NCBI GenBank assembly: GCA_963825845.1
Contig: CAWGVL010000020.1
Coordinates: 62,001 to 126,000, forward strand
DNA: 64,000 nt
Origin: DASQDN01 sp963825845
GTDB taxonomy: Bacteria > Acidobacteriota > Terriglobia > Bryobacterales > Bryobacteraceae
Direction: 5' to 3'
Shown: positions 16,640 through 25,831 of the stretch, piece by piece
Layout of the letters: every line of letters begins with the position of its first letter
Numbering within the stretch: position 1 is the stretch's first letter
Translations under genes and position numbers: made by a program
The notes under the pieces: model-generated
The model's input: the letters and a program-made list of their open reading frames with translations, nothing else
Told to the model about the DNA's origin: nothing
Databases searched by the model: none

Positions 16640-17000
16640 GCGGAACAACAGTCCAGCGGTACATCGCGAGAATCTATCGGACCGTAAAATCCCGGCTTAC
16701 GACTCCAGACCTTCTCCAGCACTTCGCGGCGAACCCCGTACTCCGCCGCTTCTTCGTTGTTCCTATACGGAAAGCCGGATCTCGCGCCGATTTTGACCGG
16801 GTACCTCGGGCTGTTGCTGCAGGGTGGAGTCCGTGCTGTCGTTGTCGGGCCTCAGCATCGCTACGCGTTCCGCGGATCGTGTGACACATCACGCACGCAT
16901 GCGAAAAGGAATACATCCCGTCCCTTTACCTGCTCCTCCGTTACAGGCAGGCTGGACAGCTCTCCTGGTTTCAACTAACCCCGGCATTTCCGGTGGAGTT
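16640..17000 (-). pseudogene. Remnant of a cytochrome c oxidase coxB-coxA junction
   Basis: Minus-strand fragments in different frames read LPVTEEQVKGRDVFLF, then ACVMCHTIRGT (heme c motif CxxCH at 16881-16895), then after more broken text REVLEKVWSRKPGFYG near 16680-16720. The CVMCHTIRGT motif is characteristic of the C-terminal cytochrome c domain of caa3-type oxidase subunit II. 'LEKVWSRKPGFYG' resembles the first residues of subunit I, whose gene normally follows. Several frameshifts separate the pieces and both genes are otherwise missing. I see nothing clear in 17001-17330. Confidence 0.5.
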
Positions 17001-17333
17001 AGACTTCAGTCTACTGCCATACACCGATGTTTGATCCCCCGCATTTGCAATTTTCTTTCGAGTTGGATGCGCAGCAGCGTCTGGGAAGCGCGACGTCGTG
17101 CTGCCACGGCGAGTATCGGCACATATTTCAGCCTGATCAGTAGTTCAGCCCACAAAATGGTGCACCTTGGGTGATCCCCGAGGTGCGAAAGACGGCGGTA
17201 TCTGGCTTGGGCGCCGATACCAACTTACCCTTTAACCGATAGCGGAAATTCAATACCGCCATGGAATGGTAGTAGTTGTTGACGTAACGCGAGGACGTGA
17301 TCAGCAACGGACAGGAATGGAATTGGCGCGATC

Positions 17334-18597
17334 TTATCGGGGAAGAACGCCCGGAAACTGCCGCCCGAAGGTTTCAGTGAGGCTCCGGGTTGGTCTTGTC
17401 GCCGCATCGGCATCGCGGACAACAGGAGTTACGGCGGCGCTCTTCACGTCAACGATGTACAGTCCCGCGCGACCCTTTCCGTCACTGCCGCTGACCAGCA
17501 GCGACGCGCCATCCGGCGACCATCGAACCTGCTCCGTATGCGCAAGCCGCGGGAGTAGCTCACGCTCCTCGCCGGAAGCGAGTGAGCGAATGACAATAGC
17601 CCGCGCCTCCCGGCCGAAGTTTTCTGAACCACGGCGAGACAGATACGCAAGCTGCTGCCCGTCGCGCGACCATGTCGGATTTACGTTTCTCCCCGGATAG
17701 CGAACACTCGCGCGCTTCGCGTCAGCTTGCAGCGTCGAAAGCGACATCACGAAGACGTCGGTTTCTCCTCTCCGCACGCCATAGATGGACCGGTGGCCTG
17801 TAGTGATACCCATCGGCAGCATCCGTCCCAAGTCACGGCGGAGCAGTTGCGGCGGACCTGCCGCCTTGCCATCGATCACATCGAGCGCCGATAAGTCTGT
17901 CGTGCCGCTGTGATCGGCGATCTAAATGACACGCTTGCCATCCGGAGTCCACAACGGAAACAGATAATCGCCCGGTGTGTCGATGAGCTTGCTCTCCCCT
18001 TTACCCTTTACCATCGATCGATAAAACGAACAGCGTACGATCACCCGCATTGTCCTTGGCAAACGAGTCGTACACGATGTACTTGCCATCGGGCGAAAGG
18101 TCCATGCGCTTGGGATATACCCACATCAGGGACCGAAGGGCCTTCGGTGGTCCGCTTCCGCCGGAACCAGAGTGATCTGGCTGATGTTGTCTTTCCGGAA
18201 AAAGCAGAGTCAGAACGTAGCGGTCGTCCGGTGTCCACCCACATGGCTGGACAAACCCGGCCTCCTCGTTGCGAAAGATCGTTTGCGAATTTGCGCCATC
18301 GGTTCCGATGACGCGGAGCTCATAAAAACCTTCGGCATTGAACCAGGCGTAAGCGACCCGGCCCGCATCCCGGGAGATGGACGAGAAATAAGCGTACTCG
18401 CCACGCTTCTGCTGCGTTAATGTGCGGCTTTGACCGGTGGCCAAGTCGCGAATCGCAAGATTGCGGGTTGCGGGATCGACATAGGACAGAATTTTTCCGT
18501 CGCGGGAAGGTCCACCCAGCAGGTTCACCCCCGGGCCATTCCACAAAGGCTCTGCCGCAGTGGCCACAACGGCGAACCATAGAAGAAAAGCCCACAT
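17334..18597 (-). pseudogene. Secreted WD40/TolB-like beta-propeller protein, inactivated
   Basis: From ATG 18597 a signal peptide (MWAFLLWFAVVATAAEP) is followed by propeller blades such as SRDGKILSYVDPATRNLAIR, SISRDAGRVAYAWFNAEGF, LSPDGKYIVYDSF, and in the lower part NPTWSRDGQQLAYLSRRG and VRWSPDGASLLVSGSDGKG. The frame breaks at 17999-18012, where a 7-bp tandem duplication (CTTTACC twice) shifts it. Deleting one copy restores IDGKGESKLIDTPGDYLFPL. A second lesion, a TAG at 17922-17924 where a Trp is expected, follows. The C-terminus also loses frame near 17340. Three independent lesions show genuine decay. Confidence 0.75.
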
Positions 18598-18706
18598 ACA
18601 CGAGTGCCGCCCATTTATCCCGTTTTTCCACGCAAAATCCGAGTTCGCGGCGCGAGTTGACGCCTCATGCCGGCACCCGAAGGTACAATGATGACTGCTT
18701 GCCGGT

Positions 18707-20629
18707 ATGAACTTGCGCGAACGCATTGCCCGGCTGAAAGCTGAGGCAGGCGGCGACCCCCGGTTCACAGAACTCGTCGACATCCTGGAAAAGCTGGAAG
18801 GCCAAGCCCGACGGACACAAGCCGAACAGTCGCGGCTCGAAGAGCGACTCTCGCGCGTTGAAAACAGCATTGTCTTCCGAGCCTTGCGCGCCGTTGGGCA
18901 GGCTGGATCAACGACAAAGGGACGGCTCGGCCAAGTCCTGCTCCATTCGCGCCTGCATCCTCTTTATGCGAAGCTGACTCAATCCGCAATATCCACTGCC
19001 GATCCGGCATACGCGTCGTGGATCGCCGCCGAGCAGGCTTCTCTACCGCCGCCTTCCGAGCTTGTACAGGAGTCGTACGCATGGCCATATCAGCCGACAA
19101 TCAGCATCCTTATGCCGGTGTACCGGCCGCGACGGGAATGGATCGAAGCCGCTGTCGAATCGGTGCAGCGGCAGTCTTATGAGAACTGGCAGTTGTGCGT
19201 CTGCTGCGATGGCCCGGCGGAACCTTGGCTAGACGACTGGCTGCGTAGGCGGGTAGCCGAAAACCCGCGTATTAAGGTGGCGTTCCCGGCCGAGCGCTGC
19301 GGCATCGCCTCAACCCTGAACGGAGCGGGGACGCTCGCCAATGGCGATTACCTGGCATTCCTCGATCAGGATGATGTGCTGCCCGCGACAGCCCTGCATT
19401 TCATAGTCGAAGCTTTGCAGTATGACCAGGCCGATGTCCTGTATTCCGACGAAGACTGGATGCACGAGGCAGGGCAGAGAACGCGGCCAAACTTCAAACC
19501 TGACTGGTCCCCCGAGCTGCTGTCGTCCTGCATGTACTTCGGGCACCTCTTCGTTGCAAAGCGCGAGCTCGTCGCGAAGGTAGGCTGGTTCCGCGAGGGC
19601 TTCGATGGCGCACAGGATTACGATCTTGCGCTGCGGCTCGCAGGCGAAGGCGCTTCCGTCAGGCATGTCCCTCGCGTCCTGTACCACTGGCGCATGCACG
19701 AGGGATCCACTGCCGCATCTGCGGGAGCGAAGCCGCACGCCCAACTTGCGGGACGCCGAGCGCTGGAGCAAGCCCTGCACGCGAATGGAGTGAAAGTTCC
19801 GGTATCCGATGGCCCGGCGGCGCACACTTACGTCGTGCGATGGGGACCCGTCACACACGGTGTCACGATCGTGATCTGCTCCCGCACACCGACGCTATTG
19901 GAGCGATGCCTTGAATCGATTCGCAGCACTACAGGCCGCCTGAAGCCCCAGATCGTCGTAGTGGAGCATCAGAGCACCGAAACTCGACAGGTAGCCGAGG
20001 CCTTCGGATGCGATGTCGTTTCCTATGGCCGGATATTCAACTTTGCGGATATGAACAATGCCGGCGCGGCCGAGGCGAAGCATCGCTCATTGTTGTTCCT
20101 GAATGACGATGTCACGGCGTTGCGGAATGGCTGGCTGGAGTCACTCGTGGCGCTGGTGGAACGCCGCGATGTAGCGATCTCCGGAGCCAAGCTCGTATAT
20201 CCATCCGGCGCAATTCAACATGCCGGGATCGCGCTAGGAATCGGCGAGGGGACCGGCCATATCGGACGCGGCAAATTTGCGAGCGATCTATGGCGATGGC
20301 TCGAGCTGCGGCGGAACGTCTCGGCCGTGACCGGCGCGTGCCTTGCAATCCGTCGCGAAGTCTTCGAAGAACTGCACGGGTTCGATGTGGAGTTTCCGGT
20401 GAACTACAACGACGCGGATCTGTGCATACGCGCCCGAAAAGCCGGATATGAAGTCATCTTCGAGCCGGCGGCGGTATTACGCCACGACGAGTGCGCGACC
20501 CGCGCGTCCGGCACAAAGGTTGAGGAGCGTGAGCGCTTCTGGGAACGCTGGGGCGACATACTCGACGCCCCGGACCCGTACTTCACGCCCCATCTGGATG
20601 GTGAAGAATTGCGTCTGGTGTGGCGCTGA
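18707..20629 (+). CDS. Tandem-domain glycosyltransferase family 2 with coiled-coil N-terminus
   Basis: 640 residues. Residues 1-60 are charged and coiled-coil-like. A first GT2 domain begins PTISILMPVYRPRREWIEAA (about residue 128) with YLAFLDQDDVLPATALHF and VLYSDEDWMHEAG. A second begins HGVTIVICSRTPTLLERCLE (about 386) with NAGAAEAKHRSLLFLNDDV and a VTGACLAIRREVFEELHGFD acceptor region and a NYNDADLCIRARKAGYEV tail. The arrangement is that of O-antigen/rhamnan-type bifunctional glycosyltransferases. It opens a plus-strand set continuing with rfbF and two gmd genes. A TACAAT box lies about 20 bp before the start. Confidence 0.87.
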   Translation: MNLRERIARLKAEAGGDPRFTELVDILEKLEGQARRTQAEQSRLEERLSRVENSIVFRALRAVGQAGSTTKGRLGQVLLHSRLHPLYAKLTQSAISTADPAYASWIAAEQASLPPPSELVQESYAWPYQPTISILMPVYRPRREWIEAAVESVQRQSYENWQLCVCCDGPAEPWLDDWLRRRVAENPRIKVAFPAERCGIASTLNGAGTLANGDYLAFLDQDDVLPATALHFIVEALQYDQADVLYSDEDWMHEAGQRTRPNFKPDWSPELLSSCMYFGHLFVAKRELVAKVGWFREGFDGAQDYDLALRLAGEGASVRHVPRVLYHWRMHEGSTAASAGAKPHAQLAGRRALEQALHANGVKVPVSDGPAAHTYVVRWGPVTHGVTIVICSRTPTLLERCLESIRSTTGRLKPQIVVVEHQSTETRQVAEAFGCDVVSYGRIFNFADMNNAGAAEAKHRSLLFLNDDVTALRNGWLESLVALVERRDVAISGAKLVYPSGAIQHAGIALGIGEGTGHIGRGKFASDLWRWLELRRNVSAVTGACLAIRREVFEELHGFDVEFPVNYNDADLCIRARKAGYEVIFEPAAVLRHDECATRASGTKVEERERFWERWGDILDAPDPYFTPHLDGEELRLVWR

Positions 20630-20658
20630 AGCGCAGCGTGATACCCTGCTAGTTCCAC

Positions 20659-21432
20659 ATGAAAGTCGTGATCCTGGCGGGTGGTTATGGCACCCGCATT
20701 TCGGAAGAAACTCAAAACCGGCCCAAACCGATGGTGGAGATCGGCGGGAAGCCTATCTTATGGCACATCATGAAAATCTACTCCCATTACGGGCTATCGG
20801 ATTTCGTGATTTGCCTGGGCTTCAAAGGGTACATTATCAAGGAATATTTCGCAAATTATTGCCTGCATACATCCGACGTAACATTTGACCTTGCGAACAA
20901 CCAGCTAATTACGCACGAACGCAACACCGAAAGCTGGCGTGTCACTCTGGTGGACACGGGTCTGGAGACGATGACTGGCGGACGTATTAAGCGCGTTGCC
21001 CGGTATCTGGATACGGACCAGCCTTTTTGCCTCACGTATGGCGATGGGGTCGGTGACGTTGACATTGCGAAACTCATTGCGTTTCATGGAAGTCATGGAT
21101 TGAAGGCGACGGTCACGGGAACGACGGCGCCCGGCCGGTTCGGCGCTCTACGGATGAACGGTATTTCCGTCGAGGGTTTTCAGGAGAAGCCCGTCGGCGA
21201 TGGCGCGTGGATTAATGGCGGATTCTTCGTATTGTCTCCGGATGTACTGGATTTGATTGAGGGTGACGCGACGGTGTGGGAGCGCGAACCTATGGAACGC
21301 CTGGCCGCATCGCGCCAACTAGCTGCATACAAGCATCCGGGGTTCTGGCAGCCTATGGACACGTTGCGCGAGAAGAATCATCTGGAAGACCTTTGGGAAA
21401 GCGGCAAAGCGCCCTGGAAACTCTGGCGCTAA
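20659..21432 (+). CDS. rfbF: Glucose-1-phosphate cytidylyltransferase
   Basis: 257 residues, the usual RfbF length. The N-terminal signature MKVVILAGGYGTRISEETQN with RPKPMVEIGGKPILWHIMKI is the nucleotidyltransferase motif specific to this enzyme. YGDGVGDVDIAKLI holds the metal-binding Asp region, and INGGFFVLSPDVLDLI and EREPMERLAASRQLAAYKHPGFW complete the active site. It makes CDP-glucose from CTP and glucose-1-phosphate. The usual next enzyme, CDP-glucose 4,6-dehydratase (rfbG), is not in the window; instead two GDP-mannose-dehydratase-type genes follow. It is 10 bp upstream of gmd. Confidence 0.93.
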   Translation: MKVVILAGGYGTRISEETQNRPKPMVEIGGKPILWHIMKIYSHYGLSDFVICLGFKGYIIKEYFANYCLHTSDVTFDLANNQLITHERNTESWRVTLVDTGLETMTGGRIKRVARYLDTDQPFCLTYGDGVGDVDIAKLIAFHGSHGLKATVTGTTAPGRFGALRMNGISVEGFQEKPVGDGAWINGGFFVLSPDVLDLIEGDATVWEREPMERLAASRQLAAYKHPGFWQPMDTLREKNHLEDLWESGKAPWKLWR

Positions 21433-21442
21433 GCGAATCGAA

Positions 21443-22477
21443 ATGAAGAAAGCACTCATCACAGGGATTACCGGGCAGGACGGATCCTATCTCGCGGAGT
21501 TTCTCCTCGAAAAGGGGTATGAGGTTCACGGAATCTTCCGTCGGTGTTCAACGTTCAACACGGATCGAATCGAGCATCTGTATGTGGATGCGCACGAACC
21601 CGATGCGCGTATGTTTCTCCACGCCGGGGATCTTTCCGACGGCACCGGATTGCGCCACATCCTCGAGAAGGTGCAGCCCGATGAAGTCTACAATTTGGGG
21701 GCGCAATCGCATGTCCGGGTCTCTTTCGACCAGCCGGAGTATACGGCGGACGTGACTGCAACAGGAACACTCCGGTTGTTGGAAGCCGTACGCGACCATA
21801 ACCATCGAGGCAAACGGAGTGTCCGCTTTTATCAGGCAGGCTCGAGCGAGATGTTCGGAGCAGCAAAGCCACCGCAGAATGAGAACACACCCTTCTACCC
21901 GCGGAGTCCATATGCAGTCAGCAAGGTCGCCGCGCACTGGTACGGTGTGAACTACCGAGAGGGATACAACCTCTTCGTGTGCAACGGGATTCTGTTCAAC
22001 CACGAATCGCCGAGACGCGGCGAGACCTTCGTTACTCGCAAAATCACTCGCGCATTGGGGCGCATCAAACTCGGCACGCAGAAGCAACTCTATCTCGGCA
22101 ACCTGGATGCCAAACGTGACTGGGGCTTTGCGGGAGACTACGTCCGCGCCATGTGGCTGATGCTGCAACAGGAGAAGCCCGACGATTACGTCGTATCCAC
22201 AAACGAGGCCTATTCGGTTCGCGACTTCCTGAATATCGCCGGTGAACGCCTCGAACTCGACTGGCAGAAGTACGTGCAAATCGATCCGCGATATTTCCGG
22301 CCGACCGAAGTCGATTACCTGCTCGGCGATTCTAGCAAGGCGCGTCAAGCGCTCGGGTGGAAGCCCGAAGTATCGTTCCGGGGCTTGGTCGAGATGATGG
22401 TCGATCATGATCTCGAGCTCGCCAAACGTGAAACGGTACTGAGAGACGCCGGTCACTCTGTCGCGGCACTTCGATAA
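21443..22477 (+). CDS. gmd: GDP-mannose 4,6-dehydratase
   Basis: 344 residues, standard length. The NADP-binding motif GITGQDGSYLAEFLLEKGYE starts at residue 8. The RRCSTFNTDRIEHL segment is the NADP 2'-phosphate loop. Catalytic residues lie in AGSSEMFGA (Ser135/Glu136) and YAVSK (Tyr157, Lys161), and the FNHESPRRGETFVTRKITRA block is specific for Gmd. It converts GDP-mannose to GDP-4-keto-6-deoxymannose, precursor of GDP-rhamnose, GDP-fucose or GDP-perosamine. No obvious reductase or epimerase partner lies alongside unless the next gene has that role. Confidence 0.93.
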   Translation: MKKALITGITGQDGSYLAEFLLEKGYEVHGIFRRCSTFNTDRIEHLYVDAHEPDARMFLHAGDLSDGTGLRHILEKVQPDEVYNLGAQSHVRVSFDQPEYTADVTATGTLRLLEAVRDHNHRGKRSVRFYQAGSSEMFGAAKPPQNENTPFYPRSPYAVSKVAAHWYGVNYREGYNLFVCNGILFNHESPRRGETFVTRKITRALGRIKLGTQKQLYLGNLDAKRDWGFAGDYVRAMWLMLQQEKPDDYVVSTNEAYSVRDFLNIAGERLELDWQKYVQIDPRYFRPTEVDYLLGDSSKARQALGWKPEVSFRGLVEMMVDHDLELAKRETVLRDAGHSVAALR

Positions 22478-22483
22478 AAACAC

Positions 22484-23428
22484 ATGAGTGCCCGGCGAGC
22501 GCTGATCACAGGGATCACGGGTCAGGACGGTTCATACCTCGCTGAGTATCTGCTGGCGCAGGGCTATGAGGTGCATGGTCTGTTCCGGGCGGGTGAACCG
22601 AACAGCGACCGCATTCACCGGCACGAAGGCGAACTCGAAGATCCGGCCGTGGTCGCCAGCGTGGTTATAGCCGCGCGTCCGGCTGAGTGTTATCACCTGG
22701 CAGCCCAGACATTCGTCGCGGAGAAAGAACTCTCGACTGTCCGGATTAATATTTTAGGAACATTGCACGTCTTAGACGCGCTCCGTCGCGGAGCGCCGAA
22801 CTGCCGGTTATTTCTCGCGGGATCGAGCGAGATGTTCGGAGACGTTGACGTCTCGCCGCAGGACGAGACGACACCGCTACGGCCCAGGAATGTATATGGT
22901 GTCAGCAAAGTAGCGGCGTACCAGTTGATGCGTGTATATCGCGAGCAGCATGGGGTATTTGCGTGCTGCGGGTACTTGTACAACCACGAATCTCCACGGC
23001 GAGGACCTCACTTCGTTACCCGGAAAATCACGCGAGCGGCCGCGCGCATTAAGCTCGGGAAAGAAACAGAGCTTCGGCTGGGGAATCTCGATCCCATTCG
23101 CGATTGGGGACACGCCCGCGATTACGTCCGCGCGATGTGGCTAATGCTGCAACACCCGACTCCTGATGATTATGTCGTAGCAACAGGCCAGGGAAGAACG
23201 GTTCGCGACTTTGTGGAGGCGGCCTTCAACGCCGTAGGACTCGACTGGCAGAAGTATGTGCGGGTTGCGCCGGAGTTCTACCGGCCAACGGAGAAGATCC
23301 CGTTTATCGGCTGTGCGGCAAAGGCTCGTGAAAAGCTGGCATGGGCTAACGAGATAGATTTTTGCACGCTTGTTGCGGAGATGGTGCAGCACGATCTCGC
23401 TTCCGAAGCAGCAATAGCCAAGGATTGA
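22484..23428 (+). CDS. Second GDP-mannose 4,6-dehydratase-type SDR (divergent Gmd paralogue)
   Basis: 314 residues, 6 bp after gmd and homologous along its length: GITGQDGSYLAEYLLAQGYE, AGSSEMFGDV, YGVSK (Tyr138, Lys142) and YNHESPRRGPHFVTRKITRA. It is about 30 residues shorter. The RRCSTFNTDRIEHL cofactor loop of true Gmd is shortened to RAGEPNSDRIHRHEGE. The catalytic Ser-Glu-Tyr-Lys set is intact. It could be a second dehydratase acting on another NDP-sugar (for instance the CDP-glucose made by RfbF) or a 4-keto-reductase like Rmd. The sequence alone does not decide. Confidence 0.8.
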   Translation: MSARRALITGITGQDGSYLAEYLLAQGYEVHGLFRAGEPNSDRIHRHEGELEDPAVVASVVIAARPAECYHLAAQTFVAEKELSTVRINILGTLHVLDALRRGAPNCRLFLAGSSEMFGDVDVSPQDETTPLRPRNVYGVSKVAAYQLMRVYREQHGVFACCGYLYNHESPRRGPHFVTRKITRAAARIKLGKETELRLGNLDPIRDWGHARDYVRAMWLMLQHPTPDDYVVATGQGRTVRDFVEAAFNAVGLDWQKYVRVAPEFYRPTEKIPFIGCAAKAREKLAWANEIDFCTLVAEMVQHDLASEAAIAKD

Positions 23429-23470
23429 GGTCACCCGCGATAATCGTATTCGCGTGTCCAAGGTTATTCG

Positions 23471-23923
23471 ATGTCTCTAAGCAAGCCTACTGCTATGGAC
23501 GCCGAGGAACTGCTCTCGCTTCTGCAGCAACGCATTTTGCAAGTCTCTAGCGCCTCGCGAACACGGTCAGCCGTTGATTTTGTCGGTGAATCCCCCACGG
23601 TTGGTTCCAATCTATCGAGGTCCGCGCAACACCTCGAAGCTGCGGCAGCCTCCTTCGGCTCGCTGCCGCCTTCTCCACCGACATTTCGAGGCAGACTCGG
23701 ATTGTTGATGGTCGGGTTTATAAACCGATTACTATGGTGGCAAATAGCCGTTTCGAAGCGGTTCGCGTCCGCGATGTGCGACTTTGCCCAGGTGCAGCTG
23801 GAAGAGCAGGCAAACCAGCAGCAGGTTGCTATCGATGTTGAAGAACGCTTAAGAGCAGTCGAACGGACGCTGCAGCAACTTCAGCAAGCCCAACGCCAAC
23901 CGAACGTTGGAGAACGTCCCTGA
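23471..23923 (+). CDS. Small coiled-coil protein preceding a glycosyltransferase
   Basis: 150 residues, not recognised as a named family. It has a Ser/Pro-rich middle, a hydrophobic stretch GLLMVGFINRLLWWQIAVSK (about residues 76-95), and a C-terminal Gln-rich coiled coil (RLRAVERTLQQLQQAQRQ). Its stop codon overlaps the next start as TGATG, so it is translationally coupled to the GT2-GT4 gene. Similar short coiled-coil proteins precede or are fused to glycosyltransferases elsewhere in this locus (30439, 47075, and the N-termini at 18707 and 53437). It may organise a glycosyltransferase complex. Confidence 0.7.
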   Translation: MSLSKPTAMDAEELLSLLQQRILQVSSASRTRSAVDFVGESPTVGSNLSRSAQHLEAAAASFGSLPPSPPTFRGRLGLLMVGFINRLLWWQIAVSKRFASAMCDFAQVQLEEQANQQQVAIDVEERLRAVERTLQQLQQAQRQPNVGERP

Positions 23924-25809
23924 TGGCGGTTCACAAGCCGGTTTCCATCATTGTTCTCACCTGCAACGGTCTTGCTTACACGAAAGCGTGCCTTGCGAGC
24001 ATTCGGGAAGAAACAGATTTTAAGGATTACAAAATCATCGTTGCGGATAACGGCAGCGCCGACGGCACGATAGAGTATTTAGCAAAACGGACCGGGCTTA
24101 CCGTTGTTCTGAATGGTGAAAATCTCGGTTTTACCAAAGGCGCCAACATTGCAATAAAGCGCGCGGATCCGGAATCGGATGTCATTCTGCTGAACAATGA
24201 CACCGAAATCGTACAGCGAGACTGGATTGCCGCCTTGCAAAACGTCGCCTACGGTGCGCCCGATATCGGGGTCGTCGGCTGCCGTCTGGCGCGGCCGGAT
24301 GGAACCCTTCAGCATGTCGGAACTTACCTGTGTGTAGACAGTTTCTCTGGGGAGCAGATCGGCGCATTTGAGAGGGATATCCACCAGTTTCCTGCGACCA
24401 ACGACGTGGAGGGCGTCGTTTTCGCATGCGTGTACCTGAAACGGGAAACCTTGAAGCTGGTCGGTTTACTCGATGAGGACTATTTCAGCCACTTCGCAGA
24501 CACGGATTACTGCTTTCGTGTGAAGGAGCGCGGCCTCCGAGTGGTCTGTGCTGGCTCCGTAAGAGTCATTCATCACAAGGATGTATCCACGCGCGTCAAT
24601 GAAGACCAGCAAAGCAATATGTTCGAAAGCGCGCAGAAGGTCTTCCGGCGTAAATGGGAATCGAAGTTGCTGAAACGATACACCCGGAAAATTGGATGGC
24701 ACTCGCTCATGAACTTCCCGACTGGGTACGCCATCAGTTCCCGGCAGCTTGCAACTGCGCTCGACCGGAACGGTGTTCATGTCGCTTACCAGTATGTGTA
24801 CGGTCCGGGTACGCTGTTCCCGCCGGACGAGCCGGACAAGAGCGAGACAAAGATGGCGGAGATCATTCGCGCGAGGCCGCTGGATGCTCAACGCCCGCAG
24901 GTAGTCTACGGACAAGGCGATATTTTCTACCGCAACTTTGGGGCGTATAAGGTTGGGTTCACAATGCTCGAAACGGACGGGATTCCGCCTGAGTGGGCCC
25001 GGCAGGCGAACCTGATGGACGAGGTGTGGTGCCCCTCGGAGTTCAACGTGAAGACGTTCCGGGACAGTGGCGTCACACGTCCGATTCATGTCATCCCGCT
25101 CGGGATCGATCCCGGGTATTTCAATCCGCAAATACGGACGTCGCGTGTCTCTGAGCGGTATACGTTCCTTTCGGTTTTTGAATGGGGAGAGCGGAAGGCG
25201 CCCGAACTATTGATGCGTGCTTTCAACGACGAGTTCCTTTCCAGGGAGCCTGTTGTTCTGGTGTGCAAAATTCTAAATGCGGATGTGAGTGTGGATGTTC
25301 ACGATCAGATTCGCCGGTTAGAGTTGCATCCCGCAGGTGGACGCATTCACGTATCGCTAAACCAGGTGGTTCCTAGTTATCAACTCGGAATGGTTTACCG
25401 GTCTGCGGATTGCTTTGTTTTGACGACGCGAGGGGAAGGTTGGGGCATGCCGATCCTGGAAGCTATGGCATGCGGTCTGCCGGTGATTGCGACGGACTGG
25501 AGCGCACAATGCGACTTCATGAATGCCGGGAATGCTTACCCGCTGGCGATTGAACGTTTGATTCCTGCCGTTGCGAAGTGTCCATACTATGCGGGGTTCC
25601 GATGGGCCGATCCGTCGTATTCCGAATTGCGGCGGCTAATGCGGCATGTGTACACGAATCCGGGTGAGGCGCGCGCGAAAGGAGACAGGGCTTCGGCTGA
25701 GGCGTTGTCGCGGTGGACCTGGGATAATTCAGCCGCGAAAATTATTGAAAGACTGGAGGAGCTAAGCGCGCTTCGCACTGAAGGTGTTTACACACTTGGA
25801 CCCTCATGA
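23923..25809 (+). CDS. Bifunctional glycosyltransferase, GT2-GT4 fusion
   Basis: 628 residues. The N-terminal GT2 domain begins VSIIVLTCNGLAYTKACLAS, with KIIVADNGSADGTIEYLA and VILLNNDTEIVQRDWI (DxD-like NDT) and a FSHFADTDYCFRVKERG acceptor motif. From about residue 260 a GT4 domain follows: MNFPTGYAISSRQLATALDR, HVIPLGIDPGYFNPQ, TFLSVFEWGERKAPELLMRA and GEGWGMPILEAMACGLPVIA with the donor-binding glutamates. Two different transferase folds in one chain suggest successive additions to the same chain. It ends the plus-strand group; the next gene is convergent. Confidence 0.88.
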   Translation: MAVHKPVSIIVLTCNGLAYTKACLASIREETDFKDYKIIVADNGSADGTIEYLAKRTGLTVVLNGENLGFTKGANIAIKRADPESDVILLNNDTEIVQRDWIAALQNVAYGAPDIGVVGCRLARPDGTLQHVGTYLCVDSFSGEQIGAFERDIHQFPATNDVEGVVFACVYLKRETLKLVGLLDEDYFSHFADTDYCFRVKERGLRVVCAGSVRVIHHKDVSTRVNEDQQSNMFESAQKVFRRKWESKLLKRYTRKIGWHSLMNFPTGYAISSRQLATALDRNGVHVAYQYVYGPGTLFPPDEPDKSETKMAEIIRARPLDAQRPQVVYGQGDIFYRNFGAYKVGFTMLETDGIPPEWARQANLMDEVWCPSEFNVKTFRDSGVTRPIHVIPLGIDPGYFNPQIRTSRVSERYTFLSVFEWGERKAPELLMRAFNDEFLSREPVVLVCKILNADVSVDVHDQIRRLELHPAGGRIHVSLNQVVPSYQLGMVYRSADCFVLTTRGEGWGMPILEAMACGLPVIATDWSAQCDFMNAGNAYPLAIERLIPAVAKCPYYAGFRWADPSYSELRRLMRHVYTNPGEARAKGDRASAEALSRWTWDNSAAKIIERLEELSALRTEGVYTLGPS

Positions 25810-25831
25810 CATGACAATGCCTCTTCGAATG

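Noticed and set aside
21548..22483. 311-codon open frame on the minus strand across gmd
   Set aside because: It is the mirror of the intact, motif-complete gmd gene. Its protein has no family features.
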